Source: Thelonectria olida (taxonomy: Eukaryota > Ascomycota > Sordariomycetes > Hypocreales > Nectriaceae). Taken from it: DNA of 64,000 nucleotides. The stretch spans positions 1 through 64,000 of the forward strand of contig JAGPYM010000068.1 in assembly GCA_020736575.1 (NCBI GenBank), given 5' to 3'. The notes beneath the pieces were generated by a model. That model saw only the letters and a list, made by a program, of their open reading frames with translations. It made no database searches and had not been told where the DNA came from. Positions 39,223 through 49,870 of the stretch are shown piece after piece. Positions within the stretch are counted from its first letter, which is position 1. Every line of letters starts with the position of its first letter. The position numbers and the translations under genes are program-made.

Positions 39223-40006
39223 TTCTCCTATACCCACCGAACAATATGATTAAAGCACCCTAGATCAATTGCAAGTGGAATTGTGCCCGGAGTCGGCATT
39301 TCTGGGTCATCGGCCCGGACATATGTGACGGACAAGTGGGGAGTGTCTGGAAGGCGGCGCCGAGTAGCCTGTGAAGAACTTGATCTGTGCTGCCATTTGG
39401 GTCAATCGATAGACCTTAACAACTGCCGAAAGACACGTCGTGGGTAGCTGGTACTAGAAGCAGCATTCACACCGATCTACCTTTGTCTTGAAACAGTTCT
39501 TGCAATACCGTTGAAGATTGTGTACATTTCTTATCAGGTTGATAAATCGACTTGCTTTCTCATGTGTGCGGGCTTAGTCACATAACTTCTGTCGTTTACC
39601 CTTTTCCTCTTGGCAGTCTTGCCCCCTCTCCTTGCCCATCCGTTTCCTCCTTGGCTGTTCTGGCGCAACGACCAACGCGTCACTCGTCCACGCTGAACAC
39701 AAGAGGCTTACAGCTTCAGCCCTTAGTTCTCCCGAGTCATAATTATCCTCATCTCCAGAAATAATAGGTCGACCGAGCATACGGCGGCGGGCATGTCTGA
39801 TGACAAGCGGACCGCAGCTATGCCCATCGTTCTGTCGCAGCGTTTCCTGATCATCCCCATCAGTTAGATTCTAGCTTCGCACCGTTGTCCTGGAGATACA
39901 CACCTTCTCGATGTACCGAAGATGGGGAAACTCTTGTGCACATGCCGTCTACTGACAAATTAGCTCCTGTTTCCCCCTTGGCTAGGGGTATTTGTCGCAT
40001 ACCTTA
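39223..40006 (-). repeat. 784-bp segment duplicated at 30,781-31,564
   Basis: Donor copy of the segmental duplication. It covers exons 3 and 4 of the Ulp1-like gene, the two introns before them, and about 350 bp of 3' flank. The two copies differ by a few substitutions and compensating single-base indels. Confidence 0.9.
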
Positions 40007-41756
40007 ACATCTGCGTTTTCCCTAATGCTCATTGAGTCGTAGTGATAGATGGAGCCTTCCCTCTCGTTGATCTCGAGGAGGCTGAAGTGGTTTTGGCGCT
40101 GGAAGAGCGGGTAAAAGCACACCAAGTGGCTCTGTGCTTCGGCCTGGCGGTGCCATTCTGTCATCTGCTTGGCAGCCCTCTCGAACGGGCGTGGTATTGC
40201 AGTGTGGGCTCGAGTTTGCCGATGAATGGGAACCGAAAAGCCAACTCGAACGAAAGACAATTTGTCAGACAGGTGCAGGCAAGCGAGAATGATCTCCTCA
40301 TTGAGCCAAGTTGTTGCCCCAAGCCTTCGGAGTGAGTGTTTTTGGAACCTAAAATCGATACCATTGACGAGGAGCATGTTGCCGGTGGTTGACTGCTGTA
40401 CTTTCTCATAGAAGGCGTCAAGCTCTTCACATCCAGTAGATGAGCCCGGATCTGAAACTAACAAGCCTTCGCTCTCCAAATCGTCGCGAAATTTGTCTTG
40501 GTTCGTCCTGCCTGTCTCTAGAAGCAGTGACATTTGTTCCGTGAGGAGTTTCAAGACAGACATCTTCTCTGGGCTGCCTAGTAGCTTTCTAATCAGTGTG
40601 TTTAACACAGACTCTGGTGACTTCGCGAGTCGCCTGCTTCAGGATTAGCCAGTCATCTCGACCCTCTGAAAGTTGCTCACCACGCATTCTTGAGTAGGAC
40701 GCCAGAACCGAGTTCCTCCATCAGCCGAGACCACTTCCGCCCACGGGCTAAGTGCGTGCTGAGGTTTTTGCGGCGTCGTTCCCATAATTCTTTCTTAGTC
40801 TTGTCAGCCTCGGGCTTAGGACCAAGAATTCTTCCCGACACTGCTTTCGCGGCTTTCTGGCCCGTTGCGTGCTCTGCACATTCCATCAGCTGTACTTGAG
40901 ACGCGTGCCATCTGGCAAAGGCAGTGGCAGTCAGGGCATAGCGAATTGATCCTTTGGATCGCTCGGTGTGCCCTGCTTCCACAAGGGAAACCCACTCCGA
41001 GCCGTCCGACCACTTCGTACCGTCCTTGTATGGCTCGTTGCCGAGCGAGGCGAAGAGAGCCTTGTACGTTTCTGCCGAGTTTTCCGACGAACTGAACTGT
41101 CGTACCTGCTGGCAACTCTCGTTGACAAACTCCTCAATGGATTGCTCAAGGACATTCAAACTTCGCCCACAATCATCCGTTTGCCTAGGGCTCGTACCAT
41201 CCAGGGGCACTGGTTCAGGCGTTCTCTTCGGAGTCATGGGCTCAATGCTGGGGACGGCGCTTTGCGAATTGCCCACGTGAGTTGTATCTGCCACGCTGTC
41301 CGCAAACTCTTCCTGGCTCGACCCCGAGACTGGATTGATCTCCTGGATTGCCGAATCTGCGGCTCTCCCGTGCAGCTCATCACAGTTACTGCAGAGGCTG
41401 CGAGCGAAACTCTGAATCCGATGTTGCTCCTGAGCAGACCGCGTGCTCAAGACCAACCTGAGACCTTCGCTGAGTTGCTCGCTATCACCTGCAATCCGGA
41501 GAATAATGTCGATGATGTTGTTGAGACTGAGGGGAAGTCGAATGCGGTTCACTAAAGACTGGATTGCTGGTTCGGTCTCCACTGAACCGTCTGCATTGAG
41601 TGGCAAGGAATTATCGTCAAGACACTCAGGGGTGAGAGGCTCGACAGAAGGACGTTCAGGTGTAGCACCAACCCTCTCCAGCTGATTGGAGGCCGTATAT
41701 GTTGTTGTCTGTCGAGAAGGTTCCGAGACTTTAGTCAGCCGACTGCTGGGAGACAT
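39574..41756 (-). CDS. Ulp1/C48-like cysteine protease
   Basis: Predicted 674-aa SUMO-protease-like enzyme (clan CE, family C48) from four exons: 41756-40681, 40633-40003, 39948-39904 and 39846-39574. The total is a multiple of three; introns are 47-57 nt. The first 370 residues are Ser/Pro-rich and unassigned. The catalytic region starts near TTWLNEEIILACL. The triad is split by introns: His541 in QNHFSLLEIN, Asp558 in YHYDS, then FPHLRYIEK, then Gln589 and Cys595 in QNDGHSCGP. All catalytic residues are present, so an active protease is plausible. A highly basic tail (RRKRMGKERG) ends the protein. Ulp1-like domains occur both in host SUMO/ubiquitin-like proteases and in proteins of fungal transposons, and I cannot say which this is. 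The last two exons are duplicated in broken form at 30.8-31.6 kb. Confidence 0.8.
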
Positions 41757-42571
41757 GATGGAAACCTGAGGTATCGCGGACCAAATTCTTAATATAGGGC
41801 AGCAAGTAGAAAAAAAAGGGCATGAGAAGGAAAGAAGAATGAGTCCTCCTCAACTCGGGGGAGGACGCGATATTTATGTTTGAGCGACTCATCTCATCGC
41901 CCTTTGGCCCTCGCGTGGCGGCCTGCATATGGAGGCAGTGAGTGGTTGGATAGAGCGGCACAGCAGACCAGCGCCATTTGTCTTGCCTCCTGACATCCCC
42001 AACCGACTTCCCAGGAAGTCGTTGATGCAGGCAGGGCAGAACCGTGATCACTCCTTGGCCTAGCCTGGTCCTGGCCAAGGATCCCCGGCTGCCTCCCAGG
42101 ACCAAGACGACCAACTCGAGACATCTGCGACCCCCCACCCGTACGCGGACATAGTTGTGATGAGGCTTCTCGCTGGACTGACTCATGGTGCTGGGGGTGG
42201 TTGATGTAAGGCAGGACTGCTGACCTCTGCATGAGAGCTCTCTGACTGAGGAGCTGCTCTCCTGTGGTGCGTCAGGCGAGATTTTAGGATTGAAAATGGA
42301 TGATGGCCAGCGGTACGCTGACCGTCTCGTGGAAATGCTAGTACAGGGGGCTGCTTGGAGGAATTTATCTGGACGATGCTTACCGTCAACTTGGAAGAAG
42401 AAAAATGCACAAGGACAAGTGATCAGACAATGAGAGAAGGTTTGCAGGATGGTAGGTTTAAGTAGACGCTCTTGCGGCGCTAAGACCAAGAAGGAGACAG
42501 GAAGTCGCCCTGGCGAGCCCCATCACCAAGACGCGATCCCCCCCTTCTTCCGATCATGATCCCCTCTCCAC
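41757..42571 (-). pseudogene. Degenerate paralogue of the 5' part of the gene at 45.39 kb
   Basis: On the minus strand, about 42,480-42,230 resembles the promoter and first exon of the gene starting at 45,392. Shared features are a TTTAAGTAGACGCTC versus TTTAAATAGATAGC promoter segment, a conserved CCAGCGGT/CCCAGTGGT block, and an exon end at CAG or CAGAG before GTCAGC/GTCAGT. The corresponding start codon is ATA here instead of ATG (an upstream in-frame ATG exists at 42,410). The frame ends after 75 codons without the second exon. A 252-codon frame elsewhere in this stretch has no family features. The palindrome CGACTTCC-CA-GGAAGTCG lies at about 42,003. Confidence 0.4.
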
Positions 42572-43654
42572 TCAATCCTTCTGGGAGGGGATGGGTTGGG
42601 GCCGCTGCCTGCTGCCCGCTGCCCGCTGTCTTTGCCCCTCTTTCCCTCTCCCCGGCCTGTAGATCAAAGAAGCAAAATCATCACAATCTCCAAGAACCTC
42701 ATGCTTGATAAAGGAGCGCAACTCCTTAGGTTTTGGATCCACCTTGTTCACCCACACCGTCATGCCATCTGAGCTATGCAAGCGGACCGCTTTGCAAACC
42801 TGCCTCACAAATTGCTTCAGTGAGTGGATGCGCAGCCTTGTCCCCACGATTATGAGGGCATCAATAGGCTGCTGCAGATCGCGTTTGAAAGCATCCAAGA
42901 AATCCGATTCGTCCGGGCTGTGCTCTCCGTAGAGAAGTACGTCCGTCCTGAAAAACCCTCCGCCTCGTGTGCGTTTGCCCTCTCGTCGCCGGCTCTCATT
43001 TTCCATCTCGCATTCCGTGCAAGGGGTCGTCACCAGCTCTTCGAAAGATTGGGGGTTAACGCCAACTCTATGCCCTGGAGCTTTATGACATCGGAGAGTA
43101 TCTGCTCGGCCATGAAGCCAGACGGTCTTCGGAGCGAGACACTCTAACCTGGAATAGCGGCAATCGATATTTTGGGTGTAGTGATGGAGAAGACGGCCTG
43201 ACCGAGCAAGCTCTTCTAGGAAGGAATCGAATGTTGTGAACGAAGAGGACATGCCAGATTTGAACATCTTCAACACTTCCTCATGCAATACGCTGGTTGA
43301 CTCCAGTGTAGAATACGCCGAAGAGTCAAACACATTGTGGCTGGACTTCTTAGTTCGGGAGACGCTCCGAAAGTCGTCGACTGGCAGACTTAGCAAGCTT
43401 CCTGCTATAGGTGATCGATTGTACTTACTCCCGGCATTGGTGGATGTACCAGCTCCACTGACGATGACGATGTTTTTCTTGGTTTGAAGCTTTTCCTTCA
43501 GATCCAGTCCACCGCGTTCGTCGTCAGTAATCCAGAATGAAGTAACATCATCGGAAAGGCCCCCTCTGGCCACGTTGCGGCGGACTCTAGCACTTCGTTC
43601 ATACGGCTTATGACGTGGGGATAAACACCCTACTTTCAGGCAAGCCTTAGGCAT
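42572..43654 (-). CDS. Sirtuin (Sir2 family, Hst3/4-like)
   Basis: Predicted 344-aa NAD+-dependent protein deacetylase-like enzyme from exons 43654-43429 and 43380-42572 (48-nt phase-1 intron). Splicing restores the classic motif as GAGTSTNAG-IDDFRS (residues 67-81). Further motifs are TQNID (144-148), the catalytic His165 in WLHGR, GGGFFRTDVLLYGE, and nucleotide-binding GTRLRI and TVWVNKVDP. The spacing and the GERTDVLLYGE-type block resemble the Hst3/Hst4 group, which in yeast removes H3K56 acetylation; substrate identity here is inference. The zinc site looks incomplete: one pair is normal (CTEC, near residue 197) but the first pair reads CHKA, so one Cys is missing. The gene lies alone between the Ulp1 gene and an unrecognised gene. 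Confidence 0.82.
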   Translation of the reverse strand: MPKACLKVGCLSPRHKPYERSARVRRNVARGGLSDDVTSFWITDDERGGLDLKEKLQTKKNIVIVSGAGTSTNAGSKYNRSPIAGSLLSLPVDDFRSVSRTKKSSHNVFDSSAYSTLESTSVLHEEVLKMFKSGMSSSFTTFDSFLEELARSGRLLHHYTQNIDCRYSRLECLAPKTVWLHGRADTLRCHKAPGHRVGVNPQSFEELVTTPCTECEMENESRRREGKRTRGGGFFRTDVLLYGEHSPDESDFLDAFKRDLQQPIDALIIVGTRLRIHSLKQFVRQVCKAVRLHSSDGMTVWVNKVDPKPKELRSFIKHEVLGDCDDFASLIYRPGRGKEGQRQRAAGSRQRPQPIPSQKD

Positions 43655-44265
43655 TTTGAATGAAGGAGGTAAATTAGAGCGGGGAGGTGTCTTCTTGTGG
43701 GAGGGCGGAGTAGTAGTTGCTGAGTTGATAAAAGAAAAGATGAGGAAGGAGGAAAATGATTTCGAGAGGGGAGGAATGCCCTTTAAGTACCCGAAATCAT
43801 TCCCCCCCGTCCTCTCTGCGGAGTCCTCCGAGGGCGGCCGATAGATGCCTCTTCAGGATGTGGTATTGCAGAATCCAGAACGGACTAGTTGGAGCCTCTG
43901 GTCACATGCCGCAGCTTATGCTCTTGCTCCCAGTTTGAATAGAAGGTAAAGAAGTTGCACAACTGCTTTGAGGTTGCAGTTGTGAAAGGGGTTATGCATG
44001 GCTTGAAGAGTGTCTGGGTGCTTCCCTCCAGGCACCTTTCTGAGCTTAAGGACTTGTGAAATTACTAACAGCAATTATAAGAACGAAACTGCCCCATACC
44101 GATTAAGCACATCCCAGGCTATCACTGGAAAGAGATATAGAGGTCTATCTGTTATTGCAGACAGTCGATTATATTAATAATACATTAGCATGAAAATGGG
44201 GACATATTGGTAAAATTATAATAAAGTTAAGGGAAAATTATATCAGTTAATAACCTCTGCTACTA
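43655..44265. other. Intergenic, partly AT-rich
   Basis: About 600 bp between the sirtuin start and the next gene's stop. It becomes AT-rich after 44,050. I see no coding signal or repeat here. Confidence 0.5.
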
Positions 44266-45392
44266 CTATGACTTAAAAAGCCTCCTCTTATCCTCTCCTA
44301 CTAACAAGCTCATATTCTTATTCTTGGGAGTAAGTAATATCTCAACTGGATATTTAGAAGAATAATGGGGATATACTTGAAAGAATGTCTCGATTTCCTT
44401 TCTCCATAAATCTTTCAGTGATTGAAAGCATTCATTACTGTTTGGAGCATTACAGACAATGGATGTCCTGTCCATCTTTCTCATTCGAGTCTTAAGCTGC
44501 AAGTCCAAACGATAAAAGTCACATTTGAGATGACTGCGCAGCTTTCGGAAGAGCTCTTCTGCGGAAAACTCGTATATAAGGCCCTGAGGCATCCAGAGTT
44601 CACGCTTATTTCTCCAGCGTATCACCCAAAATGTGCCAGGCCATGTCGGTAATATATCCTTGACTGAAGGTAGGTGGGCTGGAAGAGGCTGGGGCCGCAT
44701 TGGAGCAAGTCGGTTTTGGACTTGAAATGGTTGGTACTGGGTTGGAGGGAGGAAGCCCTGGGTCTGAAGAGGCTGGGGCTGCATTGGAGCAAGTCGGTTT
44801 TGGACTTGAAACGGTTGGTGCTGGGTTGGGGGGAGGAAGCTCTGGGCCTGAAGAGGCAGAAGCTGGGCTGGGGGAAGTAGATGCTGGGTTCCCGAAGGGA
44901 TTCGTTCCGCTTGAGGAAATATATGTTGAACTTGTTGAGAGGGAGCTCGAGCTTCTGGAGATGGGTATCGAGCTCGTCTAAGTTTCTATACGATATTAGC
45001 TAAGGCCCATTTTGATTGGGAACGCGGATAAACGAGTGTGAACTTTGCTGACCTTGAAAGACTGATTACTTGATCCCTTAACTGAGGGAGGTTGAGCTTC
45101 TGGAGATGGGCAACGAGCTCGTTTAAGATTCTATGCGGACATTAGCTAAGGCGGATTCTAATCGGGAGTGCGGATAAACCTGGACCTTCTGAGTTGTAAC
45201 TTGACTGACCTTAGAAGACTGATTAGTTGATCTCTCAACTGAGGGAGGGCACGATTGCGGACCTCCTGGGGAGAGTCCGCTTTCCTGTGATGTATTATGC
45301 GTCGTCGGCACCTGGGTAACGGACCATGCCCAGTGGTGTGCTGACTGTATAATAGAGTGGTTAGGCTCTGTCTGGTCTGCTGGCGAGTTCAT
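44266..45392 (-). CDS. Unrecognised protein with duplicated exon and Gln/Pro repeats
   Basis: Predicted 326-aa protein from exons 45392-45210, 45130-45053 and 44985-44266, all phase 0. Exon 2 (NLKRARCPSPEAQPPS...) and the start of exon 3 (KLRRARYPSPEARAPS) are copies of each other, and so are the introns before them (both end in a GCTAAT branch site and an ATAG acceptor); donors are GTCAGT and GTCAGC. Exon 3 continues with Gln/Pro/Leu-rich repeats (LPPTQHQPFQVQNRLAPMQP and a second copy). The C-terminal region of about 130 residues looks globular (TWPGTFWVIRWRNKRELWMP, then FYRLDLQLKTRMRK). A TTTAAATAGATAGC element lies about 90 bp upstream. I recognise no family. Confidence 0.6.
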
Positions 45393-47155
45393 CTTGATGA
45401 TACTTGTTTGTAAACTTGAGGGAGAAAAGAAATTGTTGAAAAGTTGTAAGATGGCAAGCTCAGTGTTCGGGGACAGTGGATTTAAATAGATAGCCCTGCG
45501 ATGATGAGACAAGAAGGAAGCAGGACGAGCTAACTGACGACTCCGAGTCATACCCCCACTCCTCAAATCCACTATCTCTTGAAGGGGAGAAGGCACTGCC
45601 AGAGACCCTTTCCGTGTCCTCCCTTTCCCCTCTGCATGGCCAATCTCATCACCCTTTGCAGATCAATCCAAATAGCATCACACACACATATTACGCGAGC
45701 ACTCTAGGCTACCCAACCAAGGCACGTCTCAGCCCTGGTTCAACCTGGCTGTTTACTAGGCCGGTGTTGATCCCGGGGTCAAAGGATTTCACCCAGTCCT
45801 AGGTCGCCTCAAAATAGACCCATCAGCACGAGTTTGGATCGTATCCGCGTGGTCCAACATGCCTGGAAGACGGCAATCCCCTTGTCAAGACGAACTTCAG
45901 CTGGCTTTTCTCGACTCCCCCATAGGCAGTACATTGTGGCGATGAGCTAGGTCACAGGGGAAGGGCCAATTTCGGCGATGTTTGTGTGAGGATTCGTAGG
46001 CAGAGACAGGGGCTTCGGACTTTGTGCTTCGGCTATCTGTATGTCGGACGGTGCCTCCTTTGAACTCGCTTCGGAGCGGCGAACAGCGAGAGCGAGACGC
46101 CGGTCTATGAGGTCAGATGAGGGCCTAACTTCTGCATGGTTGATGCTATGAGTACTGCAGTCAGCCTAAGCTTTAGGATGGGTCACAGGATTGCCAACAG
46201 GGAGACATGGCCCGCGGCGTGGAAAACTTTGAAGTTGGGGATTCAGGGGTTTCCCCTTCGAGACAGCCGCCGGGATAGATTGATCGATATGAATACCGAA
46301 TCAATGCCCGGAAGACGGTACTAACCCTTGACTCACTGGAAGCGAGCTGGTCTCTTAGAGGCCGGCTGAAGGCTTGGTCTTGGTTGCAATGGCTGAGCGT
46401 AGGTTACGAGGGCTGAAGGGGTCACTTCATCTGGCCAACATCCTGTTGATAAGACATAAAGGCCATCTTGTGGTTAGCAAAAGTTCCAATGTTGTCGTCA
46501 CAAATCACCGCAGCGGCTATGGTCGCATATAACTCGACCATCGTATCATAAAGGAGGCCTCGCCGAGATCACAGGTTGCTTGATATCGATAACCGGCCAA
46601 CTTATGGCCCCAATGCTATCACACTTGTCCAATATCATGCCCCTACAGGAGCATTAGATGTGTCAGTTGACGCTGATGAGGCCTCGAGAGAAGGTCAAAG
46701 ACCCCTTTTACAAATCACCAGACAGCTTCTATGCAGCCGGCCTCTTCATGAGCCCAACATCTCCATATTCATCCAATCGGTGAGCCGGTCTCTTGGTTGA
46801 GGTCTCAGTTTCCAGGGTATTGTCACAACCTGCATCCAACTGACCAACTTATGACCCCGATGCTGTCAGTCTTACCCAATAATCTGGTTGCTTTCGAAGC
46901 ATTGGCCGTAACAGTTGGCGCTGGCAAGGCATTTTTCTGCCAAAAGGGCGGTTAAGATTCTTAGTGTGGCTGCTCGGTAACGCACCCAGTCCTCCCTCTC
47001 GGATTGTGGATCATACTCTGGTCTGGCTCCTTCAAGAGGCTCATGTGATCTATCTCGCGGCTCACTGGCTATATAAGGAGGCATCTCCCCGCTTAGGAAC
47101 CCTTCATCTCCATCTTCTAACATCAGTCTTTTGTCACTCAACAGCACCATTCAAG
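45393..47155. other. Long intergenic stretch with an imperfect internal repeat
   Basis: About 1.8 kb without a supported gene. An 85-bp segment at 46,597-46,682 (CCGGCCAACTTATGGCCCC...) is repeated imperfectly at about 46,845-46,930 (TGACCAACTTATGACCCCG...) in the same orientation. The right edge holds the promoter of the ankyrin gene at 47,156. Confidence 0.5.
47070..47078 (+). promoter_or_regulatory. TATA box
   Basis: TATATAAGG, 86 bp before the ATG at 47,156 and followed by a pyrimidine-rich leader. Confidence 0.5.
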
Positions 47156-47854
47156 ATGATTCCCCTACAACTGCCCCTCGACCACACATCATTTGGACGG
47201 GTCGAGCTCATTGTTGACGCGCTCCAACTAGCCTCCAACGACATCCAAAGTGTCAAGGAGACGGAGGAGTGTGTTCTCCTCTATTCAAGTATCTTCCCTC
47301 TCAAAGACTTTCAACCCGATGAAAGCGACGGTCCAGCATATGTCCCACAAGATGGCACTTATCTCTTCACCACTCCACTACACCTCGCCGCGTACTCCGG
47401 CAAGGATGATGTCGTTAAACTGCTATCGGCATTCGTGGACATCAACATACATCGCAAACACGACAAGGCTACTCCTCTTTTCCTATCTCTCATCAACAGG
47501 CATCTCAGCACGGCCAAGTTGCTATTAGAACGTGGTGCTTCTCTACATGGGGCGTTTTGCGCAAACGGTCTACATGCTGCAGCGAGACAGGGATTCTTGG
47601 ATGAGATCCTGAGTTTTATCCAAGACTATCATGTGGAACCAGATGTCGAGGATGAAGATGGCGCAACACCTGTTATGTATGCTCTTTACCTGCCGGAGGA
47701 GCATGCTTTGGAGACGATCTCCCTCCTTTTCAGTCTAGGGGCGAAGGCGGATGTCCAGATCGGGGACTACTTTTGGACGTATGCCGATCTTGCCAGGGCT
47801 ATGGGTAAAGAAGGATTGGCGTCTTGGCTCGAGAGCAGAGCAAGTTCCTCTTAG
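47156..47854 (+). CDS. Small ankyrin-repeat protein
   Basis: Intronless 232-aa protein. Start chosen at the ATG in CAAGATGATTCC, downstream of a TATA box and pyrimidine-rich leader; the frame is open 64 codons further up without support. About four ankyrin units can be seen: TPLHLAAYSGKDDVVKLLS, TPLFLSLINRHLSTAKLLLE, a diverged GLHAAARQGFLDEILSFI, and TPVMYALYLPEEHALETISL. Unlike the large ankyrin array at 32.3-34.4 kb, the units are well diverged from one another, so this gene is not under repeat homogenisation. It probably acts as a protein-binding scaffold; partner unknown. Confidence 0.75.
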   Translation: MIPLQLPLDHTSFGRVELIVDALQLASNDIQSVKETEECVLLYSSIFPLKDFQPDESDGPAYVPQDGTYLFTTPLHLAAYSGKDDVVKLLSAFVDINIHRKHDKATPLFLSLINRHLSTAKLLLERGASLHGAFCANGLHAAARQGFLDEILSFIQDYHVEPDVEDEDGATPVMYALYLPEEHALETISLLFSLGAKADVQIGDYFWTYADLARAMGKEGLASWLESRASSS

Positions 47855-48024
47855 GCTTACACGTTTGAATTTGTGTAAGCAGTTCACGACATGAATCAGG
47901 CAGTTCAGGATATGAAGATAGGTTTATAATAGTTTCAAATACGAGTTTTCGTCGCCTCTCTATATGTCCCAACTTCTAACTCTTAATGGATACTGCTTTT
48001 AAGAAACGACATTGCATTTGCAGA

Positions 48025-48631
48025 TTACTGCTCATGTCTTAACTTCCTTAAGAACCACAGCTCACAAACCGCAAGAATTGATGCTGTGACTATTCCCCAA
48101 GCTCCAATAATGCAAACTGTCACTATTGCTGTTGCCGACCAGTCCCCGTCTTGTGCAGTGTATATGTTGATTAAGCTCATAAGGAATGCCACTATAGCAT
48201 TGAGTAATCCAGGTCTGGGTCTGTCAGACTAATACTTGAGATATTCACCTAGAGACTCACAGAAAGATTCGGTCGACCAGCCAGACATAATTTCCCCTGA
48301 ACTTCCATGAGACCCAGCCAATCCCCGCACCGCCAACTGAGCAACAGAGAATCCCCACAGCTAGAAGGGACATATTGCGGCCGATGAAATCTTGCACTGC
48401 CCTGCCAGTTTGAGACTCACTCAGCAATGTGGCATGACTTAGTGAAGTAAAGGCGCCGGGGAATACAACGAAACCAGCAAGAAAGAGCCAATTTGATATG
48501 GCTGCTAATAGGCAATCGAAGGCCGGAGTTTCATGCGCTTCGAGGACCATTGCTCCGTATGGAGATTGTCGATCAGTGCGTGGAGACTGGCTGGCGCTTG
48601 AATTAACTTTCAGGTTTTCCTTGTTTTCCAT
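48025..48631 (-). CDS. Four-helix fungal membrane protein
   Basis: Predicted 188-aa protein from exons 48631-48261 and 48220-48025 (40-nt intron, phase 2, CTGAC branch site next to CAG). Four hydrophobic helices are expected: around NWLFLAGFVVFPG, SLLAVGILCCSVGGAGIGW, GLLNAIVAFLMSLINIYTAQ and ATAIVTVCIIGAWGIVTASI. The pattern FDCLLAAISNWL...FPGAFTSL and WKFRGNYVWLVDRIF resembles a family of uncharacterised fungal membrane proteins in which these positions are conserved. No enzymatic motif is visible. Confidence 0.72.
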
Positions 48632-48929
48632 GGTGCGTGGTGTGGTTCAAATTGATACTCTAACTTATTGATCAAGCAACTGACATTTAGGCAGGGTTCA
48701 GTGACTTTAAATAGGTACTTGCGAGGTTGTTAAACGGATTGTGAAGTACTGAACGGGAAACTGTATGCAGAGGGCCGCAAACGTCAAGCCGAAACCGGAT
48801 GATGTGGAATGGTAGGATTATGCGGTATAACACAGACTTATCAGAAATGGTCAGTTAACCGAAATCCTTGCATAGATCATATATTGGGCAATGACACGAT
48901 GCTCCACACCGTGTTTCCACTAGTCTCAG

Positions 48930-49090
48930 ATCTAATCAGATTCTAATGCCACACTAAGATGCCACACTGAGATCCCAGATTCCAATGCCACACTTAAGAT
49001 GCCACTAAGATCCCGGATTGTAATGCCACAGATCCCACACCAAGATCCCACACTAAGATCCCACACTAAGATCCCGCCCTAAGATGTTTG
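48930..49090 (+). repeat. Degenerate short tandem array
   Basis: Irregular copies of a motif like ATGCCACACTAAGATCCCA (for example CACACTAAGATCCCACACTA), about 15-20 bp each. The motif shares its CACACT...GATCCC theme with the larger array 420 bp to the right, so the two may have a common origin. Confidence 0.65.
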
Positions 49091-49509
49091 AAGTCCTTTT
49101 TATGTTATTCTGCTTAGGCTACTTTTGATAAGCGTTTGAATGTGTGACTACACCAGCCCCACGTCTAGCCGACCGCCGTACTTGAAGTGCTCTGACTGCG
49201 GGCTCGACTTGGATTGTCCAACGTTTTGCCATAGGTCAATTGCAGGGGCATGGGATTGAGACGCTTTTACCCATGAGGTCGTGGGCTTCATTTTAAGCCA
49301 GCACTTGGCGCTGGCACGTCGGGTTGTGGTACCTGCAGCATTATGCTTACGGTTCCTTGCTGGTTTCTGTTTCTCGTTTCTTGAAACCAGGCCCGGCGAC
49401 GGATACTGTCCCCGGGCTTCAGCGTCCTCCTGGGCATCGACTAACGCCAACAATGAACATCGTAACCGCGCGATACACATTGAGATGCCCCCTTACACTG
49501 ACTGCACTG

Positions 49510-49870
49510 AGATCCCCTTACACACTGGAGGTCCCCTTACACACTGGAGGTCCCCTTACACACTGGAGATCCCCTTACACACTGGAGATCCCCTTACACA
49601 CTGGAGATTACACACTAGAGATCCCCTTACACTAGAGATCCCCTTACACACCGGAGATTCCCTTACACACTGGAGATCCCCTTACACACTGGAGATCCCC
49701 TTACACACTGGAGATTACACACTAGAGATCCCCTTACACTAGAGATCCCCTTACACACCGGAGATTCCCTTACACACTGGAGATCCCCTTACACACTGGA
49801 GATCCCCTTACACACTGGAGATCCCCTTACACACTGGAGATCCCCTTACACATTGGAGATCCCCTTACAC
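49510..49870 (+). repeat. 19-bp minisatellite
   Basis: Tandem array of CCCCTTACACACTGGAGAT, roughly 18 units, including shortened units (GATTACACACTAGAGAT). A block of about 110 bp containing two short and several full units occurs twice in a row, showing block-wise expansion. Non-coding. Confidence 0.9.

Noticed and set aside
41731..42489. 252-codon minus-strand frame
   Set aside because: Low-complexity, no family motifs; it overlaps the promoter of the Ulp1-like gene and a degenerate paralogue segment.
49281..49742. Plus-strand frame of 153 codons with Pro-Leu-His-Thr-Gly repeats
   Set aside because: It runs into the non-coding 19-bp minisatellite, and the N-terminal part has no coding features.
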